Part shown: in pieces, positions 46,401 to 54,973 of the stretch
How the letters are laid out: each line of letters starts with the position of its first letter
How positions within the stretch are numbered: the first letter of the stretch is position 1
Source of the DNA: an uncultured Bacteroidales bacterium
GTDB taxonomy: Bacteria > Bacteroidota > Bacteroidia > Bacteroidales > Salinivirgaceae
NCBI GenBank assembly: GCA_937981765.1
Contig: CALJOM010000007.1
Span: forward strand, 62,001-126,000
Direction of reading: 5' to 3'
DNA length: 64,000 bases
Made by a program: the position numbers and the translations under genes
The notes under the pieces: generated by a model
Databases searched by the model: none
The model's input: the letters and a program-made list of their open reading frames with translations, nothing else
Told to the model about the DNA's origin: nothing

Positions 46401-48431
46401 CTATTTTAAAATTGTAAACTTCCGGTCCCATTGTTTGGTGTATTCTACCAGATACAATTTATGATTTGCATATCCTGATGATGCATCAATCGATTGAAAT
46501 TGAAATACAAGATTAAGTAATTCAGGATTATATTCCGATAAGCAGCAACGAAATTCTCTGCCATATCGTAAAAGGGCCTCTGCAAAATATCGGGTAATAT
46601 CGTATCCTTCAAACGACCGTTGAGTTGGTTCCGTACCAAAATAGGTTCGATAGGATTTAACGAATTTAACAACGTTTATTTTTCGATAATCAGGATTCGA
46701 TATTGAGAAAAGCCGCGAATTTAGATTATGTAAAAATTCTAATTTAACATTATCGAAACGTAACCATCTTGGTTGACCAACTAAAATAATAGTTTTCTGA
46801 TTGGATAACGTATTTAAGCGCCCAACTAGGTCGCTCACAAAGGCTTCATCATTAGAAGGTATAATAACTACCGTAGTATCGGAGCCTTCAAACAGTTCGA
46901 GTAATTTTGTTTCTTGCCCTTTAAAATAGGTAAATTCTGTATAACGTAAATTATGAATGTTTTTAGCTGAATATTGAGTATATAATTTTCTTTTAAGTTG
47001 AGGAACAAACATGGAATCTTGTTGTAAAACATCTAAAATCACTATGAAATTCGAGGAATTTAGTTTCAGAATTGAGTTTACAATATGTTCGTTAATAATT
47101 TTTTGCGTAGGTGTTACCATAAAAGCATATGGGTTGTTTGCTAAAAACGATTCCTCGGTCGACAAGGGACTCACGATTGGAATTTGATTCTTTTTAGCAG
47201 CTTGAGCAACAATTTCTATGTTTCTTCCGAATACCGGACCAATAATCAGATCTAAATCATTAAACTCTGCCGATTCGCAAATTGCTTGTGTTTTTGATGT
47301 ATTATTTTGGGTATCAAAAACATACAATTCAGCATTTAAACCTAACGATTTTAGGTCGTTTAAAGCAAGTAAAGCTCCTTGATAAAACTCAATAAATTGC
47401 CTTGAGCGCGCGGGAATTTGCACATTATCAATGGAATCGTTTAAAAAGTTCGTAAAAAATGGTAATAGAATTCCTATCTTATAGCTTTTTTGCGGCATAG
47501 GCCGACACGGACAGGTAGGTGTGGCAGTAGGTTTTATCTCTATCTGAATATCGCTAACGTGTGGTTTCGATATCGACTCTTCACTACTAAGTGTCTGTTC
47601 AGCTTTTATAGGTATTTTAATTATCTCACCTGCCAATAGTTCTCTTTGGTTAAGAGCTGGATTTAATTTTTTTATTTCCTCGATTTCAACATTATATTTC
47701 TTCGAGATTGAATAAAGTGTTTCCTTAGGTTGCACTTTATGATGTTGCCAATTTTCTATTGTATCTGCAGATAGATGGTAAGTAACTTCAACATTTTTTT
47801 TAGGAATTTTAACCTTTTGACCTGTACTTAGTTGGTTTAATTTCAAATCTTTATTGGATTTAGCCAAATCTTTTACTTTAATTCCATATTTCTGTGCAAT
47901 TTTTTCTGCTGTTTCGTCTTGTTCTACCGTGTGGTAAATAAAGAGCTGGTCTTGTTGTATCACAACAGGAGTTGGAGTATTATCTGGAAGAAAAATCTTT
48001 TGTCCTGGATGTATACCGTTTGTGGCATCAGGATTTAGTTGAATCAAATCTGAAACTTTAACTCCGTAGTTAACCGATATCCGGTATAAAGTTTCTCCTT
48101 GAACTACTGTATGGTAGCGGTTAGAAGCTTTATCCTGCTGCAATACTTGTTTTGTAGTTTCCTGAATGTTTAAAAGGGGGATTTTTACCGTTTCACCTAC
48201 ATCTAAAGACGATGGAAGAAGGAATTGGTTATATTTTAATACGGTGTCGTATGGTACGTTATACTGCCGGGAAATTCCGTATAATGTTTCGCCTCTTTTT
48301 ACTATATGAATAATGTACTGTTTTCCCTGTAATGTTACAACGTTTTTAGGTAAATCGTTGTTGCTTTGTGCAAAAGTAAAGTTGGTGACAACAAGGTATG
48401 AAATAATCAACAGTGATTTGGGGTGTATCAT
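46401..48431 (-). CDS. Exported LysM protein with periplasmic-binding (type 1) domain
   Basis: Start set at the ATG at 48431 (676 aa), which gives a clean signal peptide (LLIISYLVVTNFTFAQ); a longer frame from 48566 has none. Four LysM repeats follow, each beginning with a Y/H-x-V-x-x-GETLY-x-IS-like pattern (about residues 37-85, 105-150, 160-208, 225-272), and should bind peptidoglycan or chitin-like glycans. Residues about 310-670 are a bilobed receptor-like domain (KIGILLPFFTNFL, IIGPVFGRN, FSISNPDYR), as in branched-chain amino acid receptors. No transporter gene is adjacent; the ligand is unknown. The pair is known in Bacteroidota. Confidence 0.9.
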   Translation of the reverse strand: MIHPKSLLIISYLVVTNFTFAQSNNDLPKNVVTLQGKQYIIHIVKRGETLYGISRQYNVPYDTVLKYNQFLLPSSLDVGETVKIPLLNIQETTKQVLQQDKASNRYHTVVQGETLYRISVNYGVKVSDLIQLNPDATNGIHPGQKIFLPDNTPTPVVIQQDQLFIYHTVEQDETAEKIAQKYGIKVKDLAKSNKDLKLNQLSTGQKVKIPKKNVEVTYHLSADTIENWQHHKVQPKETLYSISKKYNVEIEEIKKLNPALNQRELLAGEIIKIPIKAEQTLSSEESISKPHVSDIQIEIKPTATPTCPCRPMPQKSYKIGILLPFFTNFLNDSIDNVQIPARSRQFIEFYQGALLALNDLKSLGLNAELYVFDTQNNTSKTQAICESAEFNDLDLIIGPVFGRNIEIVAQAAKKNQIPIVSPLSTEESFLANNPYAFMVTPTQKIINEHIVNSILKLNSSNFIVILDVLQQDSMFVPQLKRKLYTQYSAKNIHNLRYTEFTYFKGQETKLLELFEGSDTTVVIIPSNDEAFVSDLVGRLNTLSNQKTIILVGQPRWLRFDNVKLEFLHNLNSRLFSISNPDYRKINVVKFVKSYRTYFGTEPTQRSFEGYDITRYFAEALLRYGREFRCCLSEYNPELLNLVFQFQSIDASSGYANHKLYLVEYTKQWDRKFTILK

Positions 48432-48496
48432 GATATGGTGTTTTATATGCAAAAATAGTGAAAATTGTACATCTATGGTTGTAATTTCTATTAATG

Positions 48497-48521
48497 AAAA
48501 GCGTCCGATGTTATCGGACGC
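48497..48521 (-). terminator. Terminator after the TPR gene (minus strand)
   Basis: GCGTCCGAT and ATCGGACGC form a perfect 9-bp stem with a 3-nt loop; read on the minus strand it is followed by TTTTC. It lies 73 nt downstream of the TPR gene. Confidence 0.8.
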
Positions 48522-48593
48522 CCTCACTAACCAAATTACTGCATATGAAAAATAGCCATGAATCAACTATCTTTAATCAAACACTATGCCATT

Positions 48594-48884
48594 TTATTCG
48601 TATAGGGAATCATCAAGGTAGGTATTTTCAAAGTAAAAACTATTCGAAATTGATAAAATGCCCCGAATTGTACTTATAAAGGCAATGGCTTCATGATTTG
48701 TGGGATCCATAGATAGTATTTTATTAAAAGCATTCAGAGCTTTACTATAGTCTTGATTTTTCATTGCTATTTGCCCTAAAAGGCTAAGATTCGCAGTATT
48801 ATTGGGGTTTTTATCTAACTCGTTTAGGAGCAAATTTTGAGCCTCTTTCAATCGATTTTGAGCAATAAGGGTTTCAATATTCAT
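48594..48884 (-). CDS. Small TPR protein (96 aa)
   Basis: A 96-residue cytosolic protein with about two TPR-like helix pairs (LIAQNRLKEAQNLLLNEL, NLSLLGQIAMKNQDYSKALNAFNKIL given here only as helical segments). The C-terminal tail (ISNSFYFENTYLD) is outside the repeats. Protein-protein interaction is likely; the partner is unknown. It is divergent from the SiaC-like gene with 76 bp between them, and has its own terminator. Confidence 0.75.
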   Translation of the reverse strand: MNIETLIAQNRLKEAQNLLLNELDKNPNNTANLSLLGQIAMKNQDYSKALNAFNKILSMDPTNHEAIAFISTIRGILSISNSFYFENTYLDDSLYE

Positions 48885-48917
48885 AATTTTAACGTTAACG
48901 GTTTAACAAAAGTGTTT

Positions 48918-48925
48918 TATTTTTG
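48918..48925 (+). promoter_or_regulatory. -7-like element before the SiaC-family gene
   Basis: TATTTTTG (TAnnTTTG) 35 nt before the ATG. No -33 at the expected spacing, so support is limited. Confidence 0.35.
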
Positions 48926-48960
48926 TTTATCAAATATAACACATTATTTATTTTATTGCT

Positions 48961-49344
48961 ATGGGAATTTATCAATTCGATGGTACAAATACCCTACCAA
49001 GCATCTACCTCAATAGTGAGGAAATGGTTTTTGAAATTAAAGGTACCAGTTTTCCAGAGGATAGTATTGGGTTTTACAAACCTGTGTTCGACTGGTTGAA
49101 AGAATTTGAAAAGTCTCAGGCATCCGATCTCAAAGTGCGTTTTCGTTTTGATTATTGCAACACCAGTAGCTCAAAGATTGTTCAAAACTTTTTTGAAATT
49201 TTTGAGCGGTTATCAAAAAAAGGAACATTAATAACTGTTGATTGGTTTTACGATCCCGATGATGAGGATATTTATGAGGCGGGAATCAGCTATGCAGATC
49301 GGGTTACCTATCAAGTAAATCTTGTGCCTTTTGAAAAAAAATGA
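48961..49344 (+). CDS. SiaC-family (DUF1987) regulatory protein
   Basis: A 127-residue protein of the SiaC/DUF1987 family. Family marks: TLPSIYLNSEEMVFEIKG, FRFDYCNTSSSKIVQNFFE and the closing VDWFYDPDDEDIYEAG. In Pseudomonas SiaC, Thr68 is phosphorylated by the SiaB kinase and dephosphorylated by SiaA, and the protein switches diguanylate cyclase SiaD. Here Thr68 falls in the same motif (YCNTSS). No siaA, siaB or siaD homologue is adjacent, so any partner must be elsewhere. Length is normal. Confidence 0.88.
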   Translation: MGIYQFDGTNTLPSIYLNSEEMVFEIKGTSFPEDSIGFYKPVFDWLKEFEKSQASDLKVRFRFDYCNTSSSKIVQNFFEIFERLSKKGTLITVDWFYDPDDEDIYEAGISYADRVTYQVNLVPFEKK

Positions 49345-49374
49345 AAATGAACCTGTTGATTTTATTTTAAATAA

Positions 49375-49403
49375 AAAAGCGGTTAATAATATTAACCGCT
49401 TTT
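49375..49403. terminator. Bidirectional terminator between siaC-like gene and rnf operon
   Basis: AAAAGCGGTTAAT pairs with ATTAACCGCTTTT across a 3-nt loop (AAT) and lies between the two convergent units; A run before and T run after suit both strands. Confidence 0.9.
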
Positions 49404-49427
49404 ATCTTCTTCTTCTTTATTTTATTG

Positions 49428-50000
49428 CTAAACGATTCCTGCAAACCCCATAAATGCTAACGCTAGAATTCCTGCAACTACCAGGGCTATTGGAGTACCC
49501 CTCATTCCCTTGGGGACATCCATCAAGTCGAGGTGCTCACGTATTCCAGCGAATATTACTAGTGCAAACGCAAATCCGATAGCAGATGCTGCTGCAAAAA
49601 CAATACCTTCTAACATTGAAAAGTTCTTTTGTATTATAAGTATAGCAACTCCCAATATAGCACAGTTTGTGGTTATTAGGGGTAGGTAAACACCTAGAGC
49701 CTGATATAAAGGAGGGCTTACCTTTTTAAGAACAATTTCAACCAATTGAACCAATGCGGCAATTACTAAGATGTAGGCAATTGTTTGCAGAAATTCAATA
49801 CCAAATTTGACCAAAATATATTTCTGAATCAAATATGTCACCATAGAAGCCAGTACCATCACAAACGTAACGGCGGCACCCATTCCCAATGCAGTGTTAA
49901 TCTTTTTCGATACCCCCATAAATGGACAAATACCGAGGAACTGACTGAGAACTATGTTATTTACAAAAATTGCCGATATAATAATGGTTAGGTAAATCAT
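49428..50000 (-). CDS. rnfA: Rnf complex subunit A (ferredoxin:NAD+ oxidoreductase)
   Basis: Integral membrane subunit (190 aa, six helices) of the ion-pumping ferredoxin:NAD+ oxidoreductase. Family marks are the opening FVNNIVLSQFLGICPFMGVSKK, ITTNCAILGVAI (its cysteine is a cluster ligand in Rnf/NQR structures) and FAGIREHLDL. It is the last gene of rseC-rnfBCDGEA. A strong Shine-Dalgarno sequence sits 6 nt upstream of its ATG, unlike most genes here. Confidence 0.96.
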   Translation of the reverse strand: MIYLTIIISAIFVNNIVLSQFLGICPFMGVSKKINTALGMGAAVTFVMVLASMVTYLIQKYILVKFGIEFLQTIAYILVIAALVQLVEIVLKKVSPPLYQALGVYLPLITTNCAILGVAILIIQKNFSMLEGIVFAAASAIGFAFALVIFAGIREHLDLMDVPKGMRGTPIALVVAGILALAFMGFAGIV

Positions 50001-50006
50001 GATAAA

Positions 50007-50014
50007 ACCTCCTT
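50007..50014 (-). promoter_or_regulatory. Shine-Dalgarno site of rnfA
   Basis: On the minus strand it reads AAGGAGGT with 6 nt to the ATG. It is one of four in this operon. Confidence 0.7.
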
Positions 50015-50618
50015 ATACATTTCGAATTTTATTTATAAGTGCGATCAGATATCCCAAAACAATAAAAGCACCTGGGGCAAGAATAAACATAAGCATCGTT
50101 ACCGGAGCTCCTTTTTCATCGGTAGGATATATAGATAAATCAATTCCGAATATGGTTCCAGCACCTAATATTTCACGAATTGACCCTAAAATAGTAAGTG
50201 CCATGGCAAAGCCTAGCCCCATACTAACTCCGTCGATCAATGAGTCTAGAATGTTGTTCTTCGAGGCAAAAGCTTCTGCTCTACCTAATACAATACAATT
50301 TACAACTATGAGCGGAATAAACAATCCTAACGAAGAATGTAAATCGGGTAAAAATCCTGACATGACAAGATCTACCACGGTTACGAAGGAGGCAATTATT
50401 ACAATAAATGATGGTATTCGTACCTTATCGGGTATTTGGTTTTTCACTAACGATATTACGATATTCGACATCACCAGAACAAATGTTGTAGCTAGTCCCA
50501 TTCCTAATCCATTAATCGCAGAGCTTGATGTTGCAAGCGTTGGACATAAACCTAGAAGCAGAACAAATACTGCATTCTCTTTAAAGAATCCTTTAATGAA
50601 GTTATCTTTTAGTGTCAT
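50013..50618 (-). CDS. rnfE: Rnf complex subunit E
   Basis: A six-helix membrane subunit (201 aa) homologous to RnfA. It has FVLLLGLCPTLATSSSAINGLGMG at the start (first TM with conserved Cys), IVVNCIVLGRAEAFASKN and GSIREILGAGT. It overlaps the rnfG stop by 4 bp and is followed after 12 bp by rnfA. With RnfA it holds the [2Fe-2S] cluster between the two proteins (established for Rnf/NQR structures). Confidence 0.96.
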   Translation of the reverse strand: MTLKDNFIKGFFKENAVFVLLLGLCPTLATSSSAINGLGMGLATTFVLVMSNIVISLVKNQIPDKVRIPSFIVIIASFVTVVDLVMSGFLPDLHSSLGLFIPLIVVNCIVLGRAEAFASKNNILDSLIDGVSMGLGFAMALTILGSIREILGAGTIFGIDLSIYPTDEKGAPVTMLMFILAPGAFIVLGYLIALINKIRNV

Positions 50619-51190
50619 TGTTTACCTCCTTTCTTAACAGCTTGATAAGCTTTTTCAACAGCATCGCAAAATGCGCGTGAACTAATGGTTGCAGCTGTAA
50701 TTGCATCTACTTGACCGCCATCTTTAACCACTTTAAGGTTGAATGTTGATGGATTTTGTTTTCTAAATTGAGCCTTGAAACTTTCGTCGTCCATTTTGGT
50801 TCCAAGTCCTGGAGTTTCTTTATGTTCTAGAACTGAAATATCAATGATATTTGCCTGTGTATCGAAACCTACCATTAACCAAACTAGTCCGCTAAATCCT
50901 TTGGTTGAGAAGGTCTTTACAGCATAGCCAACTATTGAATCGTTCATCTTAGCCGGATATACTTCTAGGGTTTCACCATTTTCCAACTGGACATTGAATT
51001 GATCGGCATCTGGGTCGTTGTTGAACTCAGGAACTACTTTCTTTATAGCTGTAAGCTTTTTGGTTAACTTGGCCTTTTCTATAGGTCCTTTTGTAACTTC
51101 ATATACATAACCTAATGTTACAGAGGTTATTAGTGTAATAATGAATAACACTAATACCATATTTTTAAAGGTTGATTCGCGTTTAGCCAT
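50615..51190 (-). CDS. rnfG: Rnf complex subunit G (flavin-binding)
   Basis: A 191-residue subunit: one membrane helix (about residues 10-30) and a periplasmic FMN-binding domain. The covalent FMN site motif, SGAT-like in the family, reads DAITAATISSRAF near residues 162-174, with the flavinyl Thr in TAATIS. The middle alanine replaces the usual glycine. It is preceded by a strong Shine-Dalgarno site located in the end of rnfD. Confidence 0.95.
   Translation of the reverse strand: MAKRESTFKNMVLVLFIITLITSVTLGYVYEVTKGPIEKAKLTKKLTAIKKVVPEFNNDPDADQFNVQLENGETLEVYPAKMNDSIVGYAVKTFSTKGFSGLVWLMVGFDTQANIIDISVLEHKETPGLGTKMDDESFKAQFRKQNPSTFNLKVVKDGGQVDAITAATISSRAFCDAVEKAYQAVKKGGKQ
50624..50632 (-). promoter_or_regulatory. 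Shine-Dalgarno site of rnfE
   Basis: AAAGGAGGT with a 5-nt spacer to the ATG on the minus strand, inside the 3' end of rnfG. Confidence 0.7.
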
Positions 51191-52175
51191 TTTTTACCTC
51201 CTCTCCGAATCGTTTGGGTTTCATGTTTTTGTTAATGAGCGGGACAAAAGCATTCATGATAAGTATGGCAAAAGAAACTCCTTCTGGGTATGCTCCCCAT
51301 ATGCGTATTATCATTGTCAAAACTCCAATTCCGATGGCAAAAAGAATCATTCCGGATGTAGTCATAGGGGATGTTACCATATCGGTTGCCATATATATTG
51401 CCCCAAGAACCAGTCCTCCTGTTAGAAGATGAAACTCTGGCGATAGATACTTATCTGGATTAATCCAATGCAATGTGCCGGAAAAAACAAAAACGGTTAA
51501 AAAGATAAACACCGGAATATGCCACGTAATTATTCCACGGTAAAGCATATAGAGCCCACCAAGTATTAAGAAAAGGGCGGAAACTTCTCCAATACATCCT
51601 TCCATATTACCGACAAAATGATTTAGGGACGTTCCAACCTTCGCAATAATTTGGCTTACAGGTTCTCCGTTTTTGATTGCCTCTTTGGCAATAGACAGGG
51701 GAGTTGCACCGGTATATCCATCGGGTAAAGTTAAGCGATTGGCAGGCCAGGTTGTCATAGCTACCGGGAAGGATATTAGCATAAACACTCTTCCAACCAA
51801 GGCAGGATTAAATGGGTTTTTTCCTAAACCACCAAACGACATTTTTCCTACCCCAATTGCCACAATTGAACCGGCAATTACCATCCATAAAGGTATTGAC
51901 GATGGCAGATTAAACGCAAGCAATAATCCGGTAATAATAGCAGAGCCATCGAAAACGGTAATCGGACCTTTTAGTAAGCATTTCTGAATCAAATATTCCA
52001 CTACTAAACAAGTTACTATGGCTGTGAGTGTTACTATAAGAGCATCCAGCCCAAAAAAGTATATCGAGGCTATGAAGGCCGGAATCAAACTGAATATTAC
52101 TCCGTACATTATAGACTTAACGGAGTCGCGGCCTTTCTCGTGCGGTGATAATGAAACAATTAATTTCTGGTTCAT
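51183..52175 (-). CDS. rnfD: Rnf complex subunit D (flavin-binding membrane subunit)
   Basis: An integral membrane subunit (330 aa, about nine to ten helices), homologous to NqrB. It has SPHEKGRDSVKSIMYGVI at the start, GLGKNPFNPALVGR, the covalent flavin motif TGATPLS near residues 155-161, and ATDMVTSPMTTSG toward the end. There is no Shine-Dalgarno before its ATG, in contrast with four of its operon partners. Its stop overlaps the start of rnfG by 8 bp. Confidence 0.95.
   Translation of the reverse strand: MNQKLIVSLSPHEKGRDSVKSIMYGVIFSLIPAFIASIYFFGLDALIVTLTAIVTCLVVEYLIQKCLLKGPITVFDGSAIITGLLLAFNLPSSIPLWMVIAGSIVAIGVGKMSFGGLGKNPFNPALVGRVFMLISFPVAMTTWPANRLTLPDGYTGATPLSIAKEAIKNGEPVSQIIAKVGTSLNHFVGNMEGCIGEVSALFLILGGLYMLYRGIITWHIPVFIFLTVFVFSGTLHWINPDKYLSPEFHLLTGGLVLGAIYMATDMVTSPMTTSGMILFAIGIGVLTMIIRIWGAYPEGVSFAILIMNAFVPLINKNMKPKRFGEEVKNG
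51196..51202 (-). promoter_or_regulatory. Shine-Dalgarno site of rnfG
   Basis: AGGAGGT (minus strand) with a 5-nt spacer to the ATG. It also encodes the last residues of RnfD (EEVKNG). Confidence 0.7.
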
Positions 52176-52186
52176 TCCGGGTTAAT

Positions 52187-53518
52187 TTAGAGTTTACGAC
52201 TACGAATAATTTTTCCAACAGTGGTTTTACTTAACCGTATGTAATCCAATAACGGACGATATGCAGGACATATGAAACTGCATGAGCCGCATTCAATACA
52301 ATCCATTACTTTATCGTTTTCTGCTTCGGTCCACATTTGTTTTTCACCGTAAGTCATTAGCAGGTACGGTTCCAAACCCATGGGACATACACTAACACAT
52401 TTTGCGCACCGAATACAATTTAACACTTCCGATCTTTCAGCTTCCTTTTGGGGAATAACAACTATACCGCTAGTACCTTTTGTAACAGGAACGTCGAGGC
52501 TATTTATAGCTTTCCCCATCATGGGGCCGCCATTTACAATTTTAGCGCCATCTTCGGGTAACCCGCCAACATATCCTATAAGGTTTTTAATGGGGGTTCC
52601 TATTCTGACCATTAAATTAGAAGGTTTTAAAACTTTTTTTCCCGTTACGGTAACAACCCTTTCAATTAGGGGTTTATTTTTCTGTATAGCTTCATAAACA
52701 GCATATGCAGTTCCTACATTCTGCACTACAGCTCCAATTTCTATTGGCAACTTTCCACTCGGCACTTCTCGGTTTATAATAGCTTTAATTAATTGTTTTT
52801 CAGCTCCTTGTGGATATTTTACCTTTAACGGTACTATTTCAATACTGGGATAATCTTTAATAATGGATTTAAATTTTTTTATCGCATCAGGCTTATTGTT
52901 TTCAATACCAATAGCTGCTCTAGAAACATTTAGAGCTTTCATAAGTATTTTGGTGCCTACCAATATTTCGTGAGTTTTTTCCAACATCAACCTGTGGTCA
53001 GCGGTAAGATAGGGCTCGCATTCAACACCGTTAATAATTAAAATTTCCGCTTTTTTTCCATCGGGAATAGATAGTTTTACGTGGGTAGGGAAGGTTGCTC
53101 CACCCAATCCAACTATTCCGGATTCGGATATTTTTTGTATTATTTCCGTTGAAGTATACGGAATTTCTGTTACTAATTTATCAGTGCGGTCGATATTGGT
53201 TTCCCATTCATCGCCCTCAACCTGTATAATCACAGCTTTACGATTATAGCCTGAAGTGTCTGGAACATCGTCGATCTTTTGAACGGTACCGGATACCGAA
53301 GAGTGAATATTCGCCGAAATATATCCTGTTTGTTTCGCAATAAGGGTTCCAACTTTGACTTTATCGCCTTTTTGGACAATTATTTCTGCTGGAGCTCCTA
53401 AATGCTGATTTACAGGAATAAAAACAACTTCTGGGATATTTAAAATCTCAATGGGAGAGTTGGCCGAAAGTTTATTCTCAGCCGGATGAACTCCTCCTTT
53501 GGAAAATGTCTTTAACAC
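52187..53518 (-). CDS. rnfC: Rnf complex subunit C (NADH-binding, Fe-S)
   Basis: NADH/flavin and Fe-S subunit (443 aa). Start is GTG at 53518, giving MLKTFSKGGVHPAEN, the family's usual beginning, with a strong Shine-Dalgarno 5 nt upstream. The SLBB/flavin-binding core has SGIVGLGGATFPTH and NGVECEPYLTADHR. Two C-terminal [4Fe-4S] sites follow: CIRCAKCVSVCP and CIECGSCSFICP. It oxidises or reduces NAD(H) at the cytoplasmic side. Length and layout match RnfC. Confidence 0.96.
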   Translation of the reverse strand: MLKTFSKGGVHPAENKLSANSPIEILNIPEVVFIPVNQHLGAPAEIIVQKGDKVKVGTLIAKQTGYISANIHSSVSGTVQKIDDVPDTSGYNRKAVIIQVEGDEWETNIDRTDKLVTEIPYTSTEIIQKISESGIVGLGGATFPTHVKLSIPDGKKAEILIINGVECEPYLTADHRLMLEKTHEILVGTKILMKALNVSRAAIGIENNKPDAIKKFKSIIKDYPSIEIVPLKVKYPQGAEKQLIKAIINREVPSGKLPIEIGAVVQNVGTAYAVYEAIQKNKPLIERVVTVTGKKVLKPSNLMVRIGTPIKNLIGYVGGLPEDGAKIVNGGPMMGKAINSLDVPVTKGTSGIVVIPQKEAERSEVLNCIRCAKCVSVCPMGLEPYLLMTYGEKQMWTEAENDKVMDCIECGSCSFICPAYRPLLDYIRLSKTTVGKIIRSRKL

Positions 53519-53523
53519 AATAC

Positions 53524-53530
53524 ACCTCCT
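53524..53530 (-). promoter_or_regulatory. Shine-Dalgarno site of rnfC supporting its GTG start
   Basis: AGGAGGT on the minus strand, 5 nt before the GTG. It decides this non-ATG start. Confidence 0.75.
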
Positions 53531-53545
53531 TTTTAAATGGTATGA

Positions 53546-54409
53546 TTAATTTTTTTCGACAGCACTCTCTGACTCTTCTGCTTTTTTACGGGGAGGAAAA
53601 TTTAATTCCACTATCGCATTTGTCGGGCATTCCTCCACACATTTGCGGCACAATTTACATTTATTGAAATCGATATAGGCAAGATTGTTTTCAATGGTTA
53701 TTGCATCATGAGGACACACTTTGACACATTTCCCGCATGATATACAGGCAACCGAACAGGCCTTTTTAGCAACAGCTCCTTTATCGCAATTAACACAACT
53801 TACATAAATTCTTCTGCTTTTCGGTCCCTTTTTTCTCATTTCAATTATGGATCTTGGGCAGGCTTTAACACAAGCACCACAAGCTACACATTTCTCCTCG
53901 ATGATTACTGGCAATCGAGTTGAGGGATCCATATATATAGCATCGAATTTACAGGCTGCAACACAATCTCCTTCACCCAAGCAACCGTAAGAACATTCAG
54001 TTTCTCCACGGTACAAAGAGTGTTTAATTTTACAGTTTGACGCTCCTTGATAGATTGATGTTTCCGGACGATTAGCAGGTGTTCCGTTGCAACGAACCAC
54101 GGCAATCATTGGGTCAGAAACTTTTACTGTATGCCCCAATAATTCTGCAATTTTTTTCATGGTGTCGTTACCTGCGGGAGGACAATTCATATCCTCAATT
54201 TTATCTGCTTTTACCAAAGCTTCAGCAAAGCCACGGCAGCCCGGAAATCCACAACCTCCGCAATTAGCCCCCGCAAGTAGGGCTTCAACCTGATCGATTC
54301 TTGGATCTTCGTAAACTTTAAATTTCTTCGCTGCAAAATACAACATTATGGCTGCTATCACTCCTAGCAAAACCAACGTTAATGCTGAAAAAATAAGTAC
54401 TGAAATCAT
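53546..54409 (-). CDS. rnfB: Rnf complex subunit B (polyferredoxin)
   Basis: A membrane-anchored Fe-S subunit that takes electrons from ferredoxin (287 aa, longer than the 190-residue enterobacterial RsxB). One N-terminal helix; the first cluster domain ANCGGCGFPGCRGFAEA plus MNCPPAG; then a cysteine-rich segment (CSYGCLGEGDCVAAC), CVACGACVKACP, CISCGKCVKVCP and CKLCRKCVEECP. That is one N-terminal and about four ferredoxin-like cluster sites, more than the short form. It overlaps rseC by 4 bp (ATGA). Confidence 0.95.
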   Translation of the reverse strand: MISVLIFSALTLVLLGVIAAIMLYFAAKKFKVYEDPRIDQVEALLAGANCGGCGFPGCRGFAEALVKADKIEDMNCPPAGNDTMKKIAELLGHTVKVSDPMIAVVRCNGTPANRPETSIYQGASNCKIKHSLYRGETECSYGCLGEGDCVAACKFDAIYMDPSTRLPVIIEEKCVACGACVKACPRSIIEMRKKGPKSRRIYVSCVNCDKGAVAKKACSVACISCGKCVKVCPHDAITIENNLAYIDFNKCKLCRKCVEECPTNAIVELNFPPRKKAEESESAVEKN

Positions 54410-54822
54410 TGCAATATGTTTAATTTTTCTACAATAAAGGTAATTTCACGACTTAACGGTGATCTAAACAACCTAAGTGTTATAAAATAGACGGCTAGAA
54501 CTGATAGTACTATTAATCCGGTTTTCCACTCGGTTAATAAAAGCGTTTCTCCTAGTATAAGAGATAATGTTATTAAAACTAAGGGCATTACATAGGCTAT
54601 AACAACAGCCTTGTAACCAATTTTATCAGCCATTTTTACAATTACGGGTTCGCCCACACAGAAATCTCTCTCGGATTTGTTAACTAAAATAGTTCGCTGA
54701 TTTGTCTCTGAGCCTGCACAAACTCCCTTTGCATGGCATGTAGAGCAGGCTGTGGTAGGCTGAAGTGAAATTTCGATTATTTCTCCTCGAATATCGATAA
54801 TTTTACCTTGATGTTCAATCAT
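54406..54822 (-). CDS. rseC: RseC/MucC-family protein
   Basis: A 138-residue protein (ATG at 54822; a TTG at 54843 would add seven residues). It has a Cys-containing N-terminal part (CSTCHAKGVC, near residues 26-35) and two membrane helices (about 73-95 and 100-118), the RseC/MucC pattern. It heads the rnf operon, an arrangement common in Bacteroidota and also seen in other phyla with Rnf, suggesting a role in assembly or electron delivery, as for SoxR reduction in E. coli. Confidence 0.88.
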   Translation of the reverse strand: MIEHQGKIIDIRGEIIEISLQPTTACSTCHAKGVCAGSETNQRTILVNKSERDFCVGEPVIVKMADKIGYKAVVIAYVMPLVLITLSLILGETLLLTEWKTGLIVLSVLAVYFITLRLFRSPLSREITFIVEKLNILQ

Positions 54823-54973
54823 ACCCTTAAAAATTGATTGCAAAAGTAAAATATGTTTTGAAACATTTTCATGTTGGAGAATTATTTTTTTAATTGATTA
54901 TTCTTATTTGGAACTAGTTTAAATAAGCATTTGAGTGAATTAAACCATTATTTTAACCTAAAAATTTTTTCCC

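Noticed and set aside
49999-50637. 212-residue plus-strand frame opposite rnfE
   Set aside because: It is antisense to a clear Rnf gene, and its composition mirrors the hydrophobic complement of that gene.
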